Assembly (NCBI RefSeq): GCF_013322225.1
Contig: NZ_JAAMFB010000005.1
Coordinates: 62,001 to 126,000, forward strand
Reading direction: 5' to 3'
Length of the DNA stretch: 64,000 nucleotides
Source of the DNA: Agrobacterium larrymoorei
GTDB taxonomy: Bacteria > Pseudomonadota > Alphaproteobacteria > Rhizobiales > Rhizobiaceae
Position 1 is the stretch's first letter; the number at the start of each line of letters is the position of its first letter. Shown piece after piece: positions 55,377-64,000 of the stretch. The position numbers and the translations under genes are program-made. The notes under the pieces are model-generated. The model saw only the letters and a program-made list of their open reading frames with translations, ran no database searches and was not told the origin of the DNA.

Positions 55377-56795
55377 ATGGCGGAAAACAAGATATTTGCG
55401 GGACCGAGGGTCCGTCGTGTGCGCAACAGTCTTGCCCTGACCCAGACGGCGATGGCGGAGGCGCTTGCCATATCTCCATCCTATCTCAACCTCATCGAGC
55501 GTAATCAGAGGCCGTTGACGGTTCAACTGCTCTTGAAGCTCGCTTCCGTCTACAAGGTTGATCTGGACGATCTGCAGGGAGAGAGCGGCGGCACGGCAAG
55601 CCAGCTCCGAGAAGTTTTCGCCGATCCGCTTCTGGCGGGCGAGATTCCGTCTGCGCAGGAACTGGTGGAGGTTGCGGAGGCCGCACCCAACGCTGCGGGC
55701 GGTGTCGTCAAGCTCTATCGCGCTTACCGCGAACAGGCCAAGCGGCTGAGCGATCTATCCGATCTTCTGGCGCGGGAAGGCCACCAGACCACGCTGTCCG
55801 ATGCGCGACTGCCCATCGATGAAGTCCGGCAGGTCTTTGAAGCGAGACCCGCCCATTTCGCCGGTCTCGATTCCGCCGCGGAAATCTTCCATGCCTCGCT
55901 ATCAGCGGGAGATGCCCTTGCCGGGACGCTGAAGTCCTGGCTGCAAAAGAACCACGGCATCGTCGTGCGAAGCCTGCCGGTTCATGCCATGCCGAACTTG
56001 CGGCGGCGATATGATCGTCACTCCATGCGGCTGTTCCTCTCCGAGCGTCTGTCCCCGCATGATCAGCTGCGCGAACTGGCGATGGAGGTTTCGCTTCTGG
56101 TTTTGACAGCGGAAGTCTCTGCCGAGCTTGAGGCTCTCGCTCTTTCGGGAGAGGAGGCGAAGCGCCTTGCCCGGTTCGAGCTTGCGCGATATGCCGCCCA
56201 CGCGTTGATGATGCCGTATGGGGCCTTTCTCTCCGCCGCGCAGAGAGCGCGCTACGATATCGATGTGCTACGCGCCCGCTTCAACGTCTCCTACGAGCAG
56301 GCGGCAAACCGCCTCGTCACGCTGGCGAAGCCGGGTGGGATGGCGGTTCCCTTCTTCCTGATGGAAGCCGACAATGCCGGAAACCGGTTTCGTAAATCCG
56401 GTGCGCAAGGGTTTCCGCAGGCGCGCTTTGGTGGCCTCTGTCCGAAGCTGAACATTCACGCTGCCTTCGCCCAGCCGGGGCAGGTGCTGGTGGAAAGTGC
56501 CGAAATGCCCGATGGCGCGGCCTATCTGACCATATCGCGCACATTGGAAGGGCCGCAGGTGGCGTTTGGAGAGCGGGTGCGCCGCACCGCGCTGATGCTG
56601 GCCTGCGAAGCGCATTTCGCCAAGGATTTGGTTTATGGAGATGCCGTTGGGCCGAAGATCAATGCCGTTGCAATCGGCATTTCCTGCCGCCTTTGCGAAA
56701 GGCAGGGATGCCTCTCCCGCGCTGAGGCGCCTTTGACCCGGCCTTTGGGGCTGGACGAGATGGTAACCGGCCTCAGTGTGTTCGATTTCCAGTGA
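55377..56795 (+). CDS. XRE-family regulator of RamB/ScfR type (HTH + ImmA/IrrE-like + DUF2083)
   Basis: 472 residues. Cro/CI helix-turn-helix at about 8-62 (VRRVRNSLALTQTAMAEALAISPSYLNLIERNQRPL), an ImmA/IrrE-like middle (LSERLSPHDQLRELAMEVSLL... ARYAAHALMMPYGAFLSAAQ, without a clear HExxH zinc site), and a C-terminal DUF2083 region with Cys residues (CRLCERQGCLSRAEAPLTRPLGLDE). Family members (RamB, MccR/ScfR) control acetate, propionate and glyoxylate genes. ATG 55377 with AAAGAGAGG upstream is used rather than the open frame to 55278. Confidence 0.85.
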   Translation: MAENKIFAGPRVRRVRNSLALTQTAMAEALAISPSYLNLIERNQRPLTVQLLLKLASVYKVDLDDLQGESGGTASQLREVFADPLLAGEIPSAQELVEVAEAAPNAAGGVVKLYRAYREQAKRLSDLSDLLAREGHQTTLSDARLPIDEVRQVFEARPAHFAGLDSAAEIFHASLSAGDALAGTLKSWLQKNHGIVVRSLPVHAMPNLRRRYDRHSMRLFLSERLSPHDQLRELAMEVSLLVLTAEVSAELEALALSGEEAKRLARFELARYAAHALMMPYGAFLSAAQRARYDIDVLRARFNVSYEQAANRLVTLAKPGGMAVPFFLMEADNAGNRFRKSGAQGFPQARFGGLCPKLNIHAAFAQPGQVLVESAEMPDGAAYLTISRTLEGPQVAFGERVRRTALMLACEAHFAKDLVYGDAVGPKINAVAIGISCRLCERQGCLSRAEAPLTRPLGLDEMVTGLSVFDFQ

Positions 56796-56930
56796 GTTGC
56801 CGAACACAATTGTTTGAAACTCCGCTGCAAAACATTTCCCGCTTGCGACAAGAAGTTTTCCTTCTTAGTCTCCTCATAAAACAAGGGGTTCGCGCAGATT
56901 TCCCACCCTGCGCTCAAATCAGGAGAGATC

Positions 56931-58028
56931 ATGAGATATCGTTCGCTTCGTTTCAGCCTGGCATTTGCTGCGGCTGCACTGGCTGCCGGTACTGCGTTTG
57001 CGCAGGAAAAGGTCGTTCACGTCTATAACTGGTCCGATTATATCGACGAGTCCGTCCTTGCCGACTTTACCAAGGAAACCGGCATCAAAGTCGTCTACGA
57101 CGTGTTCGACAGCAATGAAGTGGTGGAAACCAAGCTTCTTGCGGGTAACTCCGGCTATGACGTCGTGGTCCCGACGGCGCCGTTCCTCGCGCGCCAGATT
57201 CAGGCGGGCGTGTTCCAGAAGCTGGACAAGTCCAAGCTGCCGAACCTTAAGAACATGTGGCCGGAAGTCACCGAGCGTCTGGCCAAATACGATCCCGGCA
57301 ATGAATATGCCGTCAACTACATGTGGGGCACCACCGGCATCGGTTACAACGTCGCCAAGGTCAAAGCTGCTCTGGGTGACGTGAAGATCGATAGCTGGGA
57401 CATTCTCTTCAAACCGGAAAATGCCGAGAAGCTGAAGTCCTGCGGCATCAATATTCTCGACGCTTCGGACGAGACATTCGCGATCGCCATGAACTACATC
57501 GGCAAGAATCCTGACAGCAAGGAAACCGCCGATCTGGAAGCGGGCGGTGACGTCTACAAAGCCATTCGTCCTTCGGTAAAAACATTCAACTCGTCGGCCT
57601 ACATCGATGAGCTTGCCAATGGCGACAGCTGCATCTCGATCGGCTGGTCGGGCGATATTCTTCAAGCCAAGACCCGTGCCGAAGAAGCCAAGAACGGCGT
57701 CGAGGTGAACTACGTCATCCCGAAGGAAGGCACCTATATGTGGTTCGACAACCTTGCGATCCCTGCGGACGCAAAGAATGTCGATGAAGCCCATGCTTTT
57801 ATCAACTATCTGATGAAGCCGGACGTCATCGCCAAGGCGTCCGATTACGTTCAGTACGCCAACGGCAATCTCGCTTCACAGCCATTGATGGATGAGGCTG
57901 TTTCCAAGAACCCGGCGGTTTATCCGGACGAGGCGACGATGAAGAAGCTCTTCACCATTTCGCCTTACGGACCGAAGGAACAGCGTGTTTTGAACCGTGT
58001 CTGGACCCAGATAAAAACCGGTAGCTGA
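56931..58028 (+). CDS. potF: Putrescine ABC transporter substrate-binding protein PotF
   Basis: 365 residues, signal peptide MRYRSLRFSLAFAAAALAAGTAFA. VVHVYNWSDYIDESVLADFTKETGIKVVYDVFDSNEVVETKLLAG and VVPTAPFLARQIQAGVFQKLDKSKLPNLKNMWP are characteristic of PotF/SpuD polyamine-binding proteins. AGGAGAG precedes the ATG. The 135 bp upstream hold its promoter; none is obvious. Confidence 0.93.
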   Translation: MRYRSLRFSLAFAAAALAAGTAFAQEKVVHVYNWSDYIDESVLADFTKETGIKVVYDVFDSNEVVETKLLAGNSGYDVVVPTAPFLARQIQAGVFQKLDKSKLPNLKNMWPEVTERLAKYDPGNEYAVNYMWGTTGIGYNVAKVKAALGDVKIDSWDILFKPENAEKLKSCGINILDASDETFAIAMNYIGKNPDSKETADLEAGGDVYKAIRPSVKTFNSSAYIDELANGDSCISIGWSGDILQAKTRAEEAKNGVEVNYVIPKEGTYMWFDNLAIPADAKNVDEAHAFINYLMKPDVIAKASDYVQYANGNLASQPLMDEAVSKNPAVYPDEATMKKLFTISPYGPKEQRVLNRVWTQIKTGS

Positions 58029-58042
58029 CCGGTGTGAAACGA

Positions 58043-58071
58043 GGGGCAGGCGGTAACACCTGCCCCTTTTT
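58043..58071 (+). terminator. Attenuator-type terminator between potF and potG
   Basis: GGGGCAGG (58043-58050), 8-nt loop, CCTGCCCC (58059-58066), TTTTT. A complete intrinsic terminator 15 nt after potF. Partial read-through would give more binding protein than PotGHI. Confidence 0.85.
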
Positions 58072-58106
58072 CGTTCGGCATTCTTCGCAAGCAAACAGGG
58101 CAGGTC

Positions 58107-59264
58107 ATGGCGAAATCACTGGGTCCGGTAAAACGTAAGTTCTCTCCTTGGACCGATCCCTCTGCGGTTCCCTTTATCCGCTTCGAAAATGTCACCAAGA
58201 AATTCGGCGATTTCACCGCTGTCGATAATCTGATGCTGGACATTTATGAGCGCGAGTTCTTCTCGCTGCTAGGTCCTTCCGGCTGCGGCAAAACGACCCT
58301 CATGCGCATGCTGGCCGGCTTCGAAGAGCCGACAGAAGGCCGCATTCTCCTGCAAGGCAAGGATATTTCAGGTGTACCGCCCTACAAACGGCCCACCAAC
58401 ATGATGTTTCAGTCCTACGCGCTGTTCCCGCATATGTCGGTGGAGAAAAACATCGCTTTCGGTCTCGAACAGGACAATCTTCCGAAAGCCGATATTGCCA
58501 CCCGCGTCGAGGAAATGCTGCGTCTGGTGAAGCTTACCGAGTTTGCCAAGCGCAAGCCGAGCCAGCTTTCCGGCGGTCAGCGTCAACGCGTGGCGCTTGC
58601 CCGCTCGCTGGCGAAACGCCCCAAGGTTTTGCTGTTGGACGAACCGCTCGGCGCGCTGGACAAGAAGCTGCGCGAGGAAACCCAGTTCGAACTCATGGAC
58701 CTTCAGCAGACGCTGGGCCTGACCTTCCTCATCGTCACCCACGATCAGGAGGAAGCAATGACGGTCTCTGATCGTATCGCGGTGATGGATAAGGGCATTG
58801 TGGTTCAGGTGGCGACGCCTGCGGAAATCTACGAAGCCCCGAACAGCCGCTACGTGGCGGATTTCATCGGCGACATCAACATATTCGAGGCAACCATCAA
58901 GGAAAAAACGCCAGCAGAGGGTAAGCCTGCAGGCATCGTGCTGGATTGCGGAGGGCTCACTGTTACGGTCGAGCAGGATTGCGCGGCAAGCGTTGGAAGC
59001 CAGGTCGCATTTGCGATCCGCCCGGAAAAAGTGCGTATCTCGCTCGATCCGCCCGCCGATCCATCGATGAATGTGGCTCATGGCGAGGTCTGGGATATCG
59101 GTTATCTTGGGGATTTCTCGGTCTTTATCGTCAAGCTGGATGATGGCCGCATCATGCGCGCAGCACAGGCAAACGTTTCGCGTCTCGTAGACCGCCCGAT
59201 CACCTTCGGCGATATGGTTTGGTTGAACTGGAAAGCCGATTCCGGTCTGGTTCTGACCCGATAA
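58107..59264 (+). CDS. potG: Putrescine ABC transporter ATPase PotG
   Basis: 385 residues. Walker A GPSGCGKTT (56-64), signature LSGGQRQRVALARSLAKRP, Walker B LLLDEPLGALDKKLREE, H-loop VTHDQEEAMTVSDRIAV, C-terminal TOBE domain. A 27-residue N-terminal extension before the ABC domain is usual for PotG. 12 nt before potH. Confidence 0.94.
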   Translation: MAKSLGPVKRKFSPWTDPSAVPFIRFENVTKKFGDFTAVDNLMLDIYEREFFSLLGPSGCGKTTLMRMLAGFEEPTEGRILLQGKDISGVPPYKRPTNMMFQSYALFPHMSVEKNIAFGLEQDNLPKADIATRVEEMLRLVKLTEFAKRKPSQLSGGQRQRVALARSLAKRPKVLLLDEPLGALDKKLREETQFELMDLQQTLGLTFLIVTHDQEEAMTVSDRIAVMDKGIVVQVATPAEIYEAPNSRYVADFIGDINIFEATIKEKTPAEGKPAGIVLDCGGLTVTVEQDCAASVGSQVAFAIRPEKVRISLDPPADPSMNVAHGEVWDIGYLGDFSVFIVKLDDGRIMRAAQANVSRLVDRPITFGDMVWLNWKADSGLVLTR

Positions 59265-59276
59265 GGAGAGTGACAC

Positions 59277-60185
59277 ATGGCGATCTCGTCTCCTGAAAAC
59301 CGCCAGAGCCCGACCCGGTGGCTGGTCGTGGCAGTGCCCTATCTGTGGCTGCTGCTGTTTTTCGCTGCGCCCTTCTTCATCATCCTGAAAATTTCGCTGT
59401 CGGATACGGCCATCGCCATGCCGCCTTATGTGCCGGTGTTCGAGGGTTTCAGCCGTATCGGCGAATTCTTTTCGCAACTGGATTTCGAGAATTATCTCTT
59501 CCTGACGGAAGACCCGCTTTACATCGAAGCATACCTCTCGTCGCTGCGCATCGCCTTCATTTCGACAGTGCTGCTGCTTTTGATCGGCTACCCCATGGCG
59601 CTTGCCATGGCGCGGGCACCGAGCACCATTCGCCCGACGCTGGTGATGCTGGTTATTCTCCCGTTCTGGACCTCGTTCCTGATCCGCGTCTATGCCTGGA
59701 TCGGCATCCTCAAGCCCGAAGGTCTGCTGACCGTGCTGTTCCAAACGATAGGTCTTCTCGGACCGGACCAGCAGGTGAATATCTTCCGCACAGAGGTCTC
59801 CGTCTTCATCGGCATGGTCTATTCCTACCTGCCCTTCATGGTGCTGCCGCTTTATGCCGCTTTGGAAAAGCTGGATAATACGCTTCTGGAAGCCGCTGCC
59901 GATCTCGGCTGCACGCCATGGAAAGCCTTCTGGAAAATCACATTCCCGCTGTCGCTTCCGGGCGTCATCGCGGGTTCGATGATCTGCTTCATTCCGATCA
60001 CGGGTGAATTCGTCATTCCCGATTTGCTGGGCGGCGCGCAGACGTTGATGATTGGCAAGACCTTGTGGACGGAGTTCTTCGGCAACCGGGACTGGCCGCT
60101 GGCCTCTGCCGTCGCGGTACTATTGCTGCTGCTGCTTGTGGTGCCTATCGCCATCTTTCAGAACCAGCAGAAGAAGGTGGGGTGA
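59277..60185 (+). CDS. potH: Putrescine ABC transporter permease PotH
   Basis: 302 residues, six membrane helices; EAA loop DNTLLEAAADLGCTPWKAFWKITFPLSLPGVIAGSMICFIPITGEFVIPDLLGG is typical PotB/PotH. Translationally linked to potI 4 nt downstream. Confidence 0.94.
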   Translation: MAISSPENRQSPTRWLVVAVPYLWLLLFFAAPFFIILKISLSDTAIAMPPYVPVFEGFSRIGEFFSQLDFENYLFLTEDPLYIEAYLSSLRIAFISTVLLLLIGYPMALAMARAPSTIRPTLVMLVILPFWTSFLIRVYAWIGILKPEGLLTVLFQTIGLLGPDQQVNIFRTEVSVFIGMVYSYLPFMVLPLYAALEKLDNTLLEAAADLGCTPWKAFWKITFPLSLPGVIAGSMICFIPITGEFVIPDLLGGAQTLMIGKTLWTEFFGNRDWPLASAVAVLLLLLLVVPIAIFQNQQKKVG

Positions 60186-60189
60186 GGCC

Positions 60190-61002
60190 ATGAAACGCGG
60201 TAAATTCGACACCACCGTTCTGACGCTGGGCTTTGCCTTTCTCTACATTCCCATCATCATTCTGGTGGTCTACTCATTCAATGCGTCCAAGCTGGTAACG
60301 GTTTGGGGAGGTTTTTCCCTGCAATGGTACCAGTCGATGTGGTCCAATCAGGGACTAATGGATGCGGCATGGATCACGGTGCGCGTCGCGATCCTCAGTG
60401 CCACCATCGGTACCATCCTCGGCACGCTCGCCGCACTATCGCTGACCCGTTTCATGCGCTTTCCGGGCCGCATGCTGTTTTCCGGCATGATCTATGCGCC
60501 GCTCGTCATGCCGGAAGTCATCACGGGACTTTCCCTGCTGCTGCTGTTCGTTTCCATCGGTGTGGATCGCGGTTTCTGGACGGTGGTCATCGCACACACC
60601 ACTTTCACCATGTGCTACGTCGCCATAGTCGTGCAGTCGCGGCTGCTCACCTTCGATCGCAGCCTGGAGGAGGCGGCGCTCGATCTCGGGTGCCCGCCGG
60701 TCAAGACCTTCTTCCGCATTACGTTACCGCTCATTCTGCCCGCAGTGGTCGCGGGTTGGATGCTAGCCTTTTCGCTGTCGCTGGACGATCTGGTCATTGC
60801 CAGCTTCACGACCGGACCGGGGGCCACGACCTTGCCGATCAAGATCTATTCGCAGGTGCGGCTCGGCGTGACACCCGAGATCAACGCCATCTGCACGATC
60901 CTGATTGCACTGGTGACGGTCGGCGTCATCTGCGCCTCCATCGCCTCGAAACGCACCGAGCTTCAGCGCATGCGCGACGAGCAGGCCGCCGCCAAGGGCT
61001 GA
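60190..61002 (+). CDS. potI: Putrescine ABC transporter permease PotI
   Basis: 270 residues, six helices; EAA loop DRSLEEAALDLGCPPVKTFFRITLPLILPAVVAGWMLAFSLSLDDLVIASFTTGPG is PotC/PotI. Start at ATG 60190 (GGTGAGG upstream); the open frame to 60052 lies inside potH. Confidence 0.94.
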   Translation: MKRGKFDTTVLTLGFAFLYIPIIILVVYSFNASKLVTVWGGFSLQWYQSMWSNQGLMDAAWITVRVAILSATIGTILGTLAALSLTRFMRFPGRMLFSGMIYAPLVMPEVITGLSLLLLFVSIGVDRGFWTVVIAHTTFTMCYVAIVVQSRLLTFDRSLEEAALDLGCPPVKTFFRITLPLILPAVVAGWMLAFSLSLDDLVIASFTTGPGATTLPIKIYSQVRLGVTPEINAICTILIALVTVGVICASIASKRTELQRMRDEQAAAKG

Positions 61003-61232
61003 GCTGTTCATCGCAGGATGACGGTGGACCAGACTAGGATTTATTGCCCCTGAATGGTCGAACTGGGTGTTAACCTGTTGTTAAATCCAGTTCTTCAAAT
61101 GTATTCCCAACGTGGGTTCATCCAATGAGAGGATGACTTGGGCCGGTGGCTCCAAAAAGACATGATGTATTTTAGTTCTTAACTCTCGTTGATAAGCACA
61201 ATTTCAAAGGCAGCGTTAGCTGCCTTTTTTTT
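61003..61232 (+). ncRNA. potI 3' region with strong terminator; possible 3' UTR or small RNA
   Basis: AAGGCAGC (61207-61214), loop GTTA, GCTGCCTT (61219-61226), T-run to 61232: a strong + strand terminator 205 nt after the potI stop. The loop contains the stop codon of the - strand permease. Either the pot transcript has a long 3' UTR or a separate + strand RNA starts inside this gap. No known RNA family recognised. Confidence 0.4.
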
Positions 61233-62898
61233 CGTGGTCGAGCGACCGGGATACGAGAACCACCGGAACAAGTCCGGCGGCGATGATGATCAGCGCGGGG
61301 AGTGCGGCATCCTGCACGCGCGAGCGTGATGCGCTTTCGTAAACCAACGTCGCCAGCGTGTTGAAGCTGAAGGGTCGCAGCATGATCGTGGCCGGTAGCT
61401 CTTTCAGCGACTCGATGAAGACGAGAAGCGATGCGGTGATCACGGCTGGACGAATGTTCGGCAGCAATACGCTGGTTAGGGTTTGAAAGCGTGTTCGCCC
61501 AAGCGTTCTCGAAGCCATATCCAGATGGGGCGAAAGCTTCTGGAAGGCTGCGTCGACGGAACCTTCCGCAAGGGTCATGAAGCGCACGCTGTGGGCATAG
61601 ATGACGGCAATTGCCGTTCCGGTCAGCAGCAGCCCCGTCGAATAATTCAGATGTGCGCGGAAGAACCCGTCCAGCGCATTGTCGAAACCTGCAAGCGGTA
61701 ACAGTACGCCGATTGCCAGCACCGTGCCGGGAATTCCGTATCCCAGCGAGGCGAGCCGGATCGCGGTGCGCATGGCCGGGGACGGGTTTGTGCGCTGCAC
61801 GTATGCGAACAGAAATCCACCGAACAGGGTCAGCAGCGCAACGGTCAAGGAAATCTCGAGACTGTGACCGACCGCTTTCAGCAGTCTTGGGTCGGTAATC
61901 GCACCAAGGCGTTTGGCGGCGTAGGAACCGAGAACGAGAACGGGAATGGCAAAGCCTGACAGGACTGGCAGGCCGCAAAACCCTGTCGCCAGCAGTCCAC
62001 GCCATCCGGGCAAGCGTGTTCTGGTAATACTCTGCGCCATAGACGTGGCTTTGGTAGAGCCGAAGCGCTGCTGGCTGCGCGCCTTGCGCTCCGTCATGAT
62101 CAGGCAGGCGACGACGATGACGAGGATCGCCGCGATCTGTGTTGCACCGGCAAGATTGCCGCGATTGAGCCAGGTCTCGTAGATGGTGAAGGTCAGTGTG
62201 TGAACGCCAAGATATTCCACTGCACCGATATCGTTCAGCGTCTCCATCAGCACCAGCGCAAGTCCGATGATGATGGCAGGACGGGCCATGGGCAGTTGCA
62301 CCGACGTAAAGATGCGCCATGGGCCTGCGCCAAGTGTCCTTGCCGCCTCCGCAGCGAAACGGCCTTGCAAGCCGAAAGCGGCACGTGCCGAAAGGTAGAC
62401 ATAAGGGTAGAGCACCGAGCCAAGCACCAGCACCGCTCCGCCCAGCGAGCGGATATCCGGGAACCAGTAATCGCGTATGCTCTGATATCCGAAGAGCGCG
62501 CGCAGACCACTTTGTACCGGCCCCGTGAAGTCAAGAAACTCACCGAAGGCATAAGCCGCGAGATAAGAGGGGATGGCAAGCGGCAGCACCAGCGCGAAAG
62601 AGAGCAGACGGCGGCCGGGAAACTCGAACGCGCTTACAAGCCATGCAGTAGCCACCCCGAAAAACACTGCCATCGCACCTGTCATCACAAGCAGCAAAAG
62701 CGTCTGCCCGCCGGAGCGTGGCAGGACGTTGACCAGCAGATGCTGCCAGCCGCTTGTCCCGCCCGTCGCTGCAATCACGAAGATAGCGATCAGCGGCATC
62801 GAAATCAGCGCGCAGAACAGGACCGCCACAAGGGAAAGCCGCGAAATGGTAGGCTTTCTCAGAACGGAGGCGGTAAGGGAATGGCTGGATGGCTGCAC
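61216..62898 (-). CDS. Fbp/AfuB-type iron(III) ABC transporter permease
   Basis: 560 residues: two fused permease halves, about twelve helices, each with an EAA-type loop (FAAEAARTLGAGPWRIFTSVQLPMARPAI in half one; MASRTLGRTRFQTLTSVLLPNIRPAV in half two). This double design is that of ferric-iron importers FbpB/AfuB. GTG 62898 is supported by GGAGGA 8 nt upstream. No iron-binding protein or ATPase is adjacent here; the gene follows the PdhS-type kinase by 61 nt on the same strand. Confidence 0.85.
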   Translation of the reverse strand: MQPSSHSLTASVLRKPTISRLSLVAVLFCALISMPLIAIFVIAATGGTSGWQHLLVNVLPRSGGQTLLLLVMTGAMAVFFGVATAWLVSAFEFPGRRLLSFALVLPLAIPSYLAAYAFGEFLDFTGPVQSGLRALFGYQSIRDYWFPDIRSLGGAVLVLGSVLYPYVYLSARAAFGLQGRFAAEAARTLGAGPWRIFTSVQLPMARPAIIIGLALVLMETLNDIGAVEYLGVHTLTFTIYETWLNRGNLAGATQIAAILVIVVACLIMTERKARSQQRFGSTKATSMAQSITRTRLPGWRGLLATGFCGLPVLSGFAIPVLVLGSYAAKRLGAITDPRLLKAVGHSLEISLTVALLTLFGGFLFAYVQRTNPSPAMRTAIRLASLGYGIPGTVLAIGVLLPLAGFDNALDGFFRAHLNYSTGLLLTGTAIAVIYAHSVRFMTLAEGSVDAAFQKLSPHLDMASRTLGRTRFQTLTSVLLPNIRPAVITASLLVFIESLKELPATIMLRPFSFNTLATLVYESASRSRVQDAALPALIIIAAGLVPVVLVSRSLDHEKKGS

Positions 62899-62959
62899 TG
62901 CGAGAATCCTCCGTGGCCCGCGCGGCAGGCCACGTTGGTATTGCTAATCCCGCAAGGGG

Positions 62960-64000
62960 TCAGTTCGCAAGGACGCGTTGCGACGGAAAGCTGATTTCCA
63001 CCAATGTTCCTTCGTTCGGTGTGGAGGTGATGGCGAAGTTGGCACGGTTTGCGTCGACCATCGCCTTTGTCAGCGGCAGCCCAAGACCCGTGCCATCGCC
63101 GCGCACCCGGCTGCTGGACGCGGAAACCTGCCGGAACGGCTTCATCGCCTGCTCAAGCTCAGAGCGGGTCATGCCGATGCCTGTATCGCGGATGCGAAGC
63201 GTCACACTGCCGTTCGGTTCATAGGCCGTTGAAACCACGATCTGACCGCCAGACGGCGTGAACTTGATGGCGTTGGACAGGATGTTGAGCATGATCTGCT
63301 TGATCGAGCGAAGATCGGCAACGATCTGCGGTACGGATTGCGATAGCGCCGTACGGATGATGACGCGCTGATTGTTCGCCTGCGGCTGTACGATGGAGAC
63401 GGCTTCCGCGATGGTTTCGTTCAAGGCGACCGCCTTGAAATCCACATCCATCTGCCCCGCTTCGATCTTGGAAATGTCGAGCAGGTCGTTGACGATATCC
63501 AGCACATGGCGACCGGAGCGCACGATATCGTTCGAATATTCGATATAGCGCGGGTTTCCGACCGGGCCGAAACGCTCGGTCGCCATCATGTCTGCAAAGC
63601 CGATGATTGCATTCAGCGGCGTGCGGATTTCGTGGCTGACGCGGGCGAGGAAATCCGTCTTGTGGGCATTCGCCGTTTCCGCCGCCCGCTTGGCATTGCG
63701 CAAGTCCTCTTCGGTACGCTTCCACTGGGTAATATCGCGTATGACGGCGCAATATCCATTGGTGGATTTCAGCCTGCCGATGGTCATGAACAGCGGCAGG
63801 AAGCCACCGGATGCCTCGCGACCGATCACCTCGCGACCATCGTTCAGCACACTGGCGACGCCGTTATTGGCAAGACCGGAGAGGTAGTCCAGCACGGCAC
63901 GCTGGCTTTCATGCGCAAAAAGCGTGACGAACGGCTTGTTGGCGATTTCGCGATTGTCATAGTTGAACAGAGCGCTGGCAGAACGGTTCAGCGACCGGAT
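62960..64000 (-). CDS. pdhS1: PAS-domain sensor histidine kinase, PdhS1/CbrA type (5' end outside window)
   Basis: 346 residues visible, open to the window edge. PAS domain with LFNYDNREIANKPF... DITQWKRTEEDL, HisKA with phospho-accepting His in VSHEIRTPLNAIIGFADMM followed by the PdhS-typical ERFGPVGNPRYIEYSNDIVRSGRHVLDIVNDLLDISKIEAG, and HATPase with NILSNAIKFTPSGG, RDTGIGM and GTGLGLPL. Such kinases (PdhS1 in Agrobacterium, CbrA in S. meliloti) act on DivK in cell-cycle, motility and envelope control. Position beyond potFGHI agrees with cbrA as I recall it. The exact paralogue is inferred. Confidence 0.75.
   Translation of the reverse strand: MRSLNRSASALFNYDNREIANKPFVTLFAHESQRAVLDYLSGLANNGVASVLNDGREVIGREASGGFLPLFMTIGRLKSTNGYCAVIRDITQWKRTEEDLRNAKRAAETANAHKTDFLARVSHEIRTPLNAIIGFADMMATERFGPVGNPRYIEYSNDIVRSGRHVLDIVNDLLDISKIEAGQMDVDFKAVALNETIAEAVSIVQPQANNQRVIIRTALSQSVPQIVADLRSIKQIMLNILSNAIKFTPSGGQIVVSTAYEPNGSVTLRIRDTGIGMTRSELEQAMKPFRQVSASSSRVRGDGTGLGLPLTKAMVDANRANFAITSTPNEGTLVEISFPSQRVLAN

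Noticed and set aside
61172..62320. 382-codon frame on the - strand overlapping the iron permease
   Set aside because: Different frame of the same strand; Arg/His/Ser-rich with no membrane pattern, whereas the overlapping frame has clear permease motifs.

Overview
The window is chromosomal DNA of an alphaproteobacterium of the Rhizobium/Agrobacterium group. The main evidence is a rhizobial-type flagellar set: multi-flagellin, MotB-MotC-MotD(FliK)-MotE, FlaF/FlbT and the orphan regulator Rem/FtcR. The aglR-aglEFGAK alpha-glucoside operon, the zwf-pgl-edd Entner-Doudoroff operon and an aceA...potFGHI...pdhS1/cbrA-type neighbourhood fit the same group. No insertion sequence, prophage or CRISPR array was found, and gene density and coding style are even throughout.

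Layout. (1) 1-12621, + strand: 3' end of a flagellin gene, a FliH-like gene, motB, motC, motD/fliK, a lytic transglycosylase, rem, then flgE-flgK-flgL-flaF-flbT-flgD-fliQ. (2) 12618-19196: a non-flagellar block with a small lipoprotein, tRNA-Thr(GGT), murA, DUF2948, hisD, UPF0262, a low-molecular-weight phosphatase, infA, maf and yacG. (3) 19365-26586: a six-repeat DUF1217 protein on the - strand, then flhA-fliR and four small genes that look like FliJ, the FlgJ rod-binding domain, FlgN and a FliL-like membrane protein. (4) 26587-27143: intergenic region with a triple-hairpin palindromic repeat. (5) 27144-33333, - strand: flgB-flgC-fliE-flgG-flgA-flgI-motE-flgH-fliL-fliP, tightly overlapped. 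(6) 33539-36455: an orphan Wzz/GumC-like protein and folD. (7) 36459-44238: aglR, divergent from aglEFGAK, with two LacI-type operators. (8) 44478-49071: a PilZ-like gene convergent with zwf-pgl-edd. (9) 49220-53538: a gamma-glutamylputrescine-type synthetase/oxidase pair, a BaiN/YhiN-type flavoprotein and a tiny membrane ORF. (10) 53597-56795: a small conserved gene and aceA, divergent from a RamB/ScfR-type regulator. (11) 56931-64000: potFGHI, an Fbp-type iron permease and the 3' part of a PdhS-type histidine kinase.

How the parts work together: regions 1, 3 and 5 supply the hook, rod, rings, filament junctions, export gate and stator proteins of one flagellum under Rem. FliF, FliG/M/N, FlhB, FliI, MotA and FlgF are not in the window. 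The metabolic half takes up alpha-glucosides, hydrolyses them and feeds glucose-6-phosphate into the Entner-Doudoroff pathway. It also imports and degrades putrescine and runs the glyoxylate shunt.

The most notable points are the split and rearranged flagellar cluster (fliQ and flhA separated by 9.2 kb of housekeeping genes), a glutamate in place of the phospho-acceptor in Rem, an EF-hand-like insert in the DUF1217 protein, paired AglR operators, repeated TTTGTAAA motifs between aceA and its likely regulator, and several RNA hairpins at operon joints. I see no clearly new defence or mobile system.
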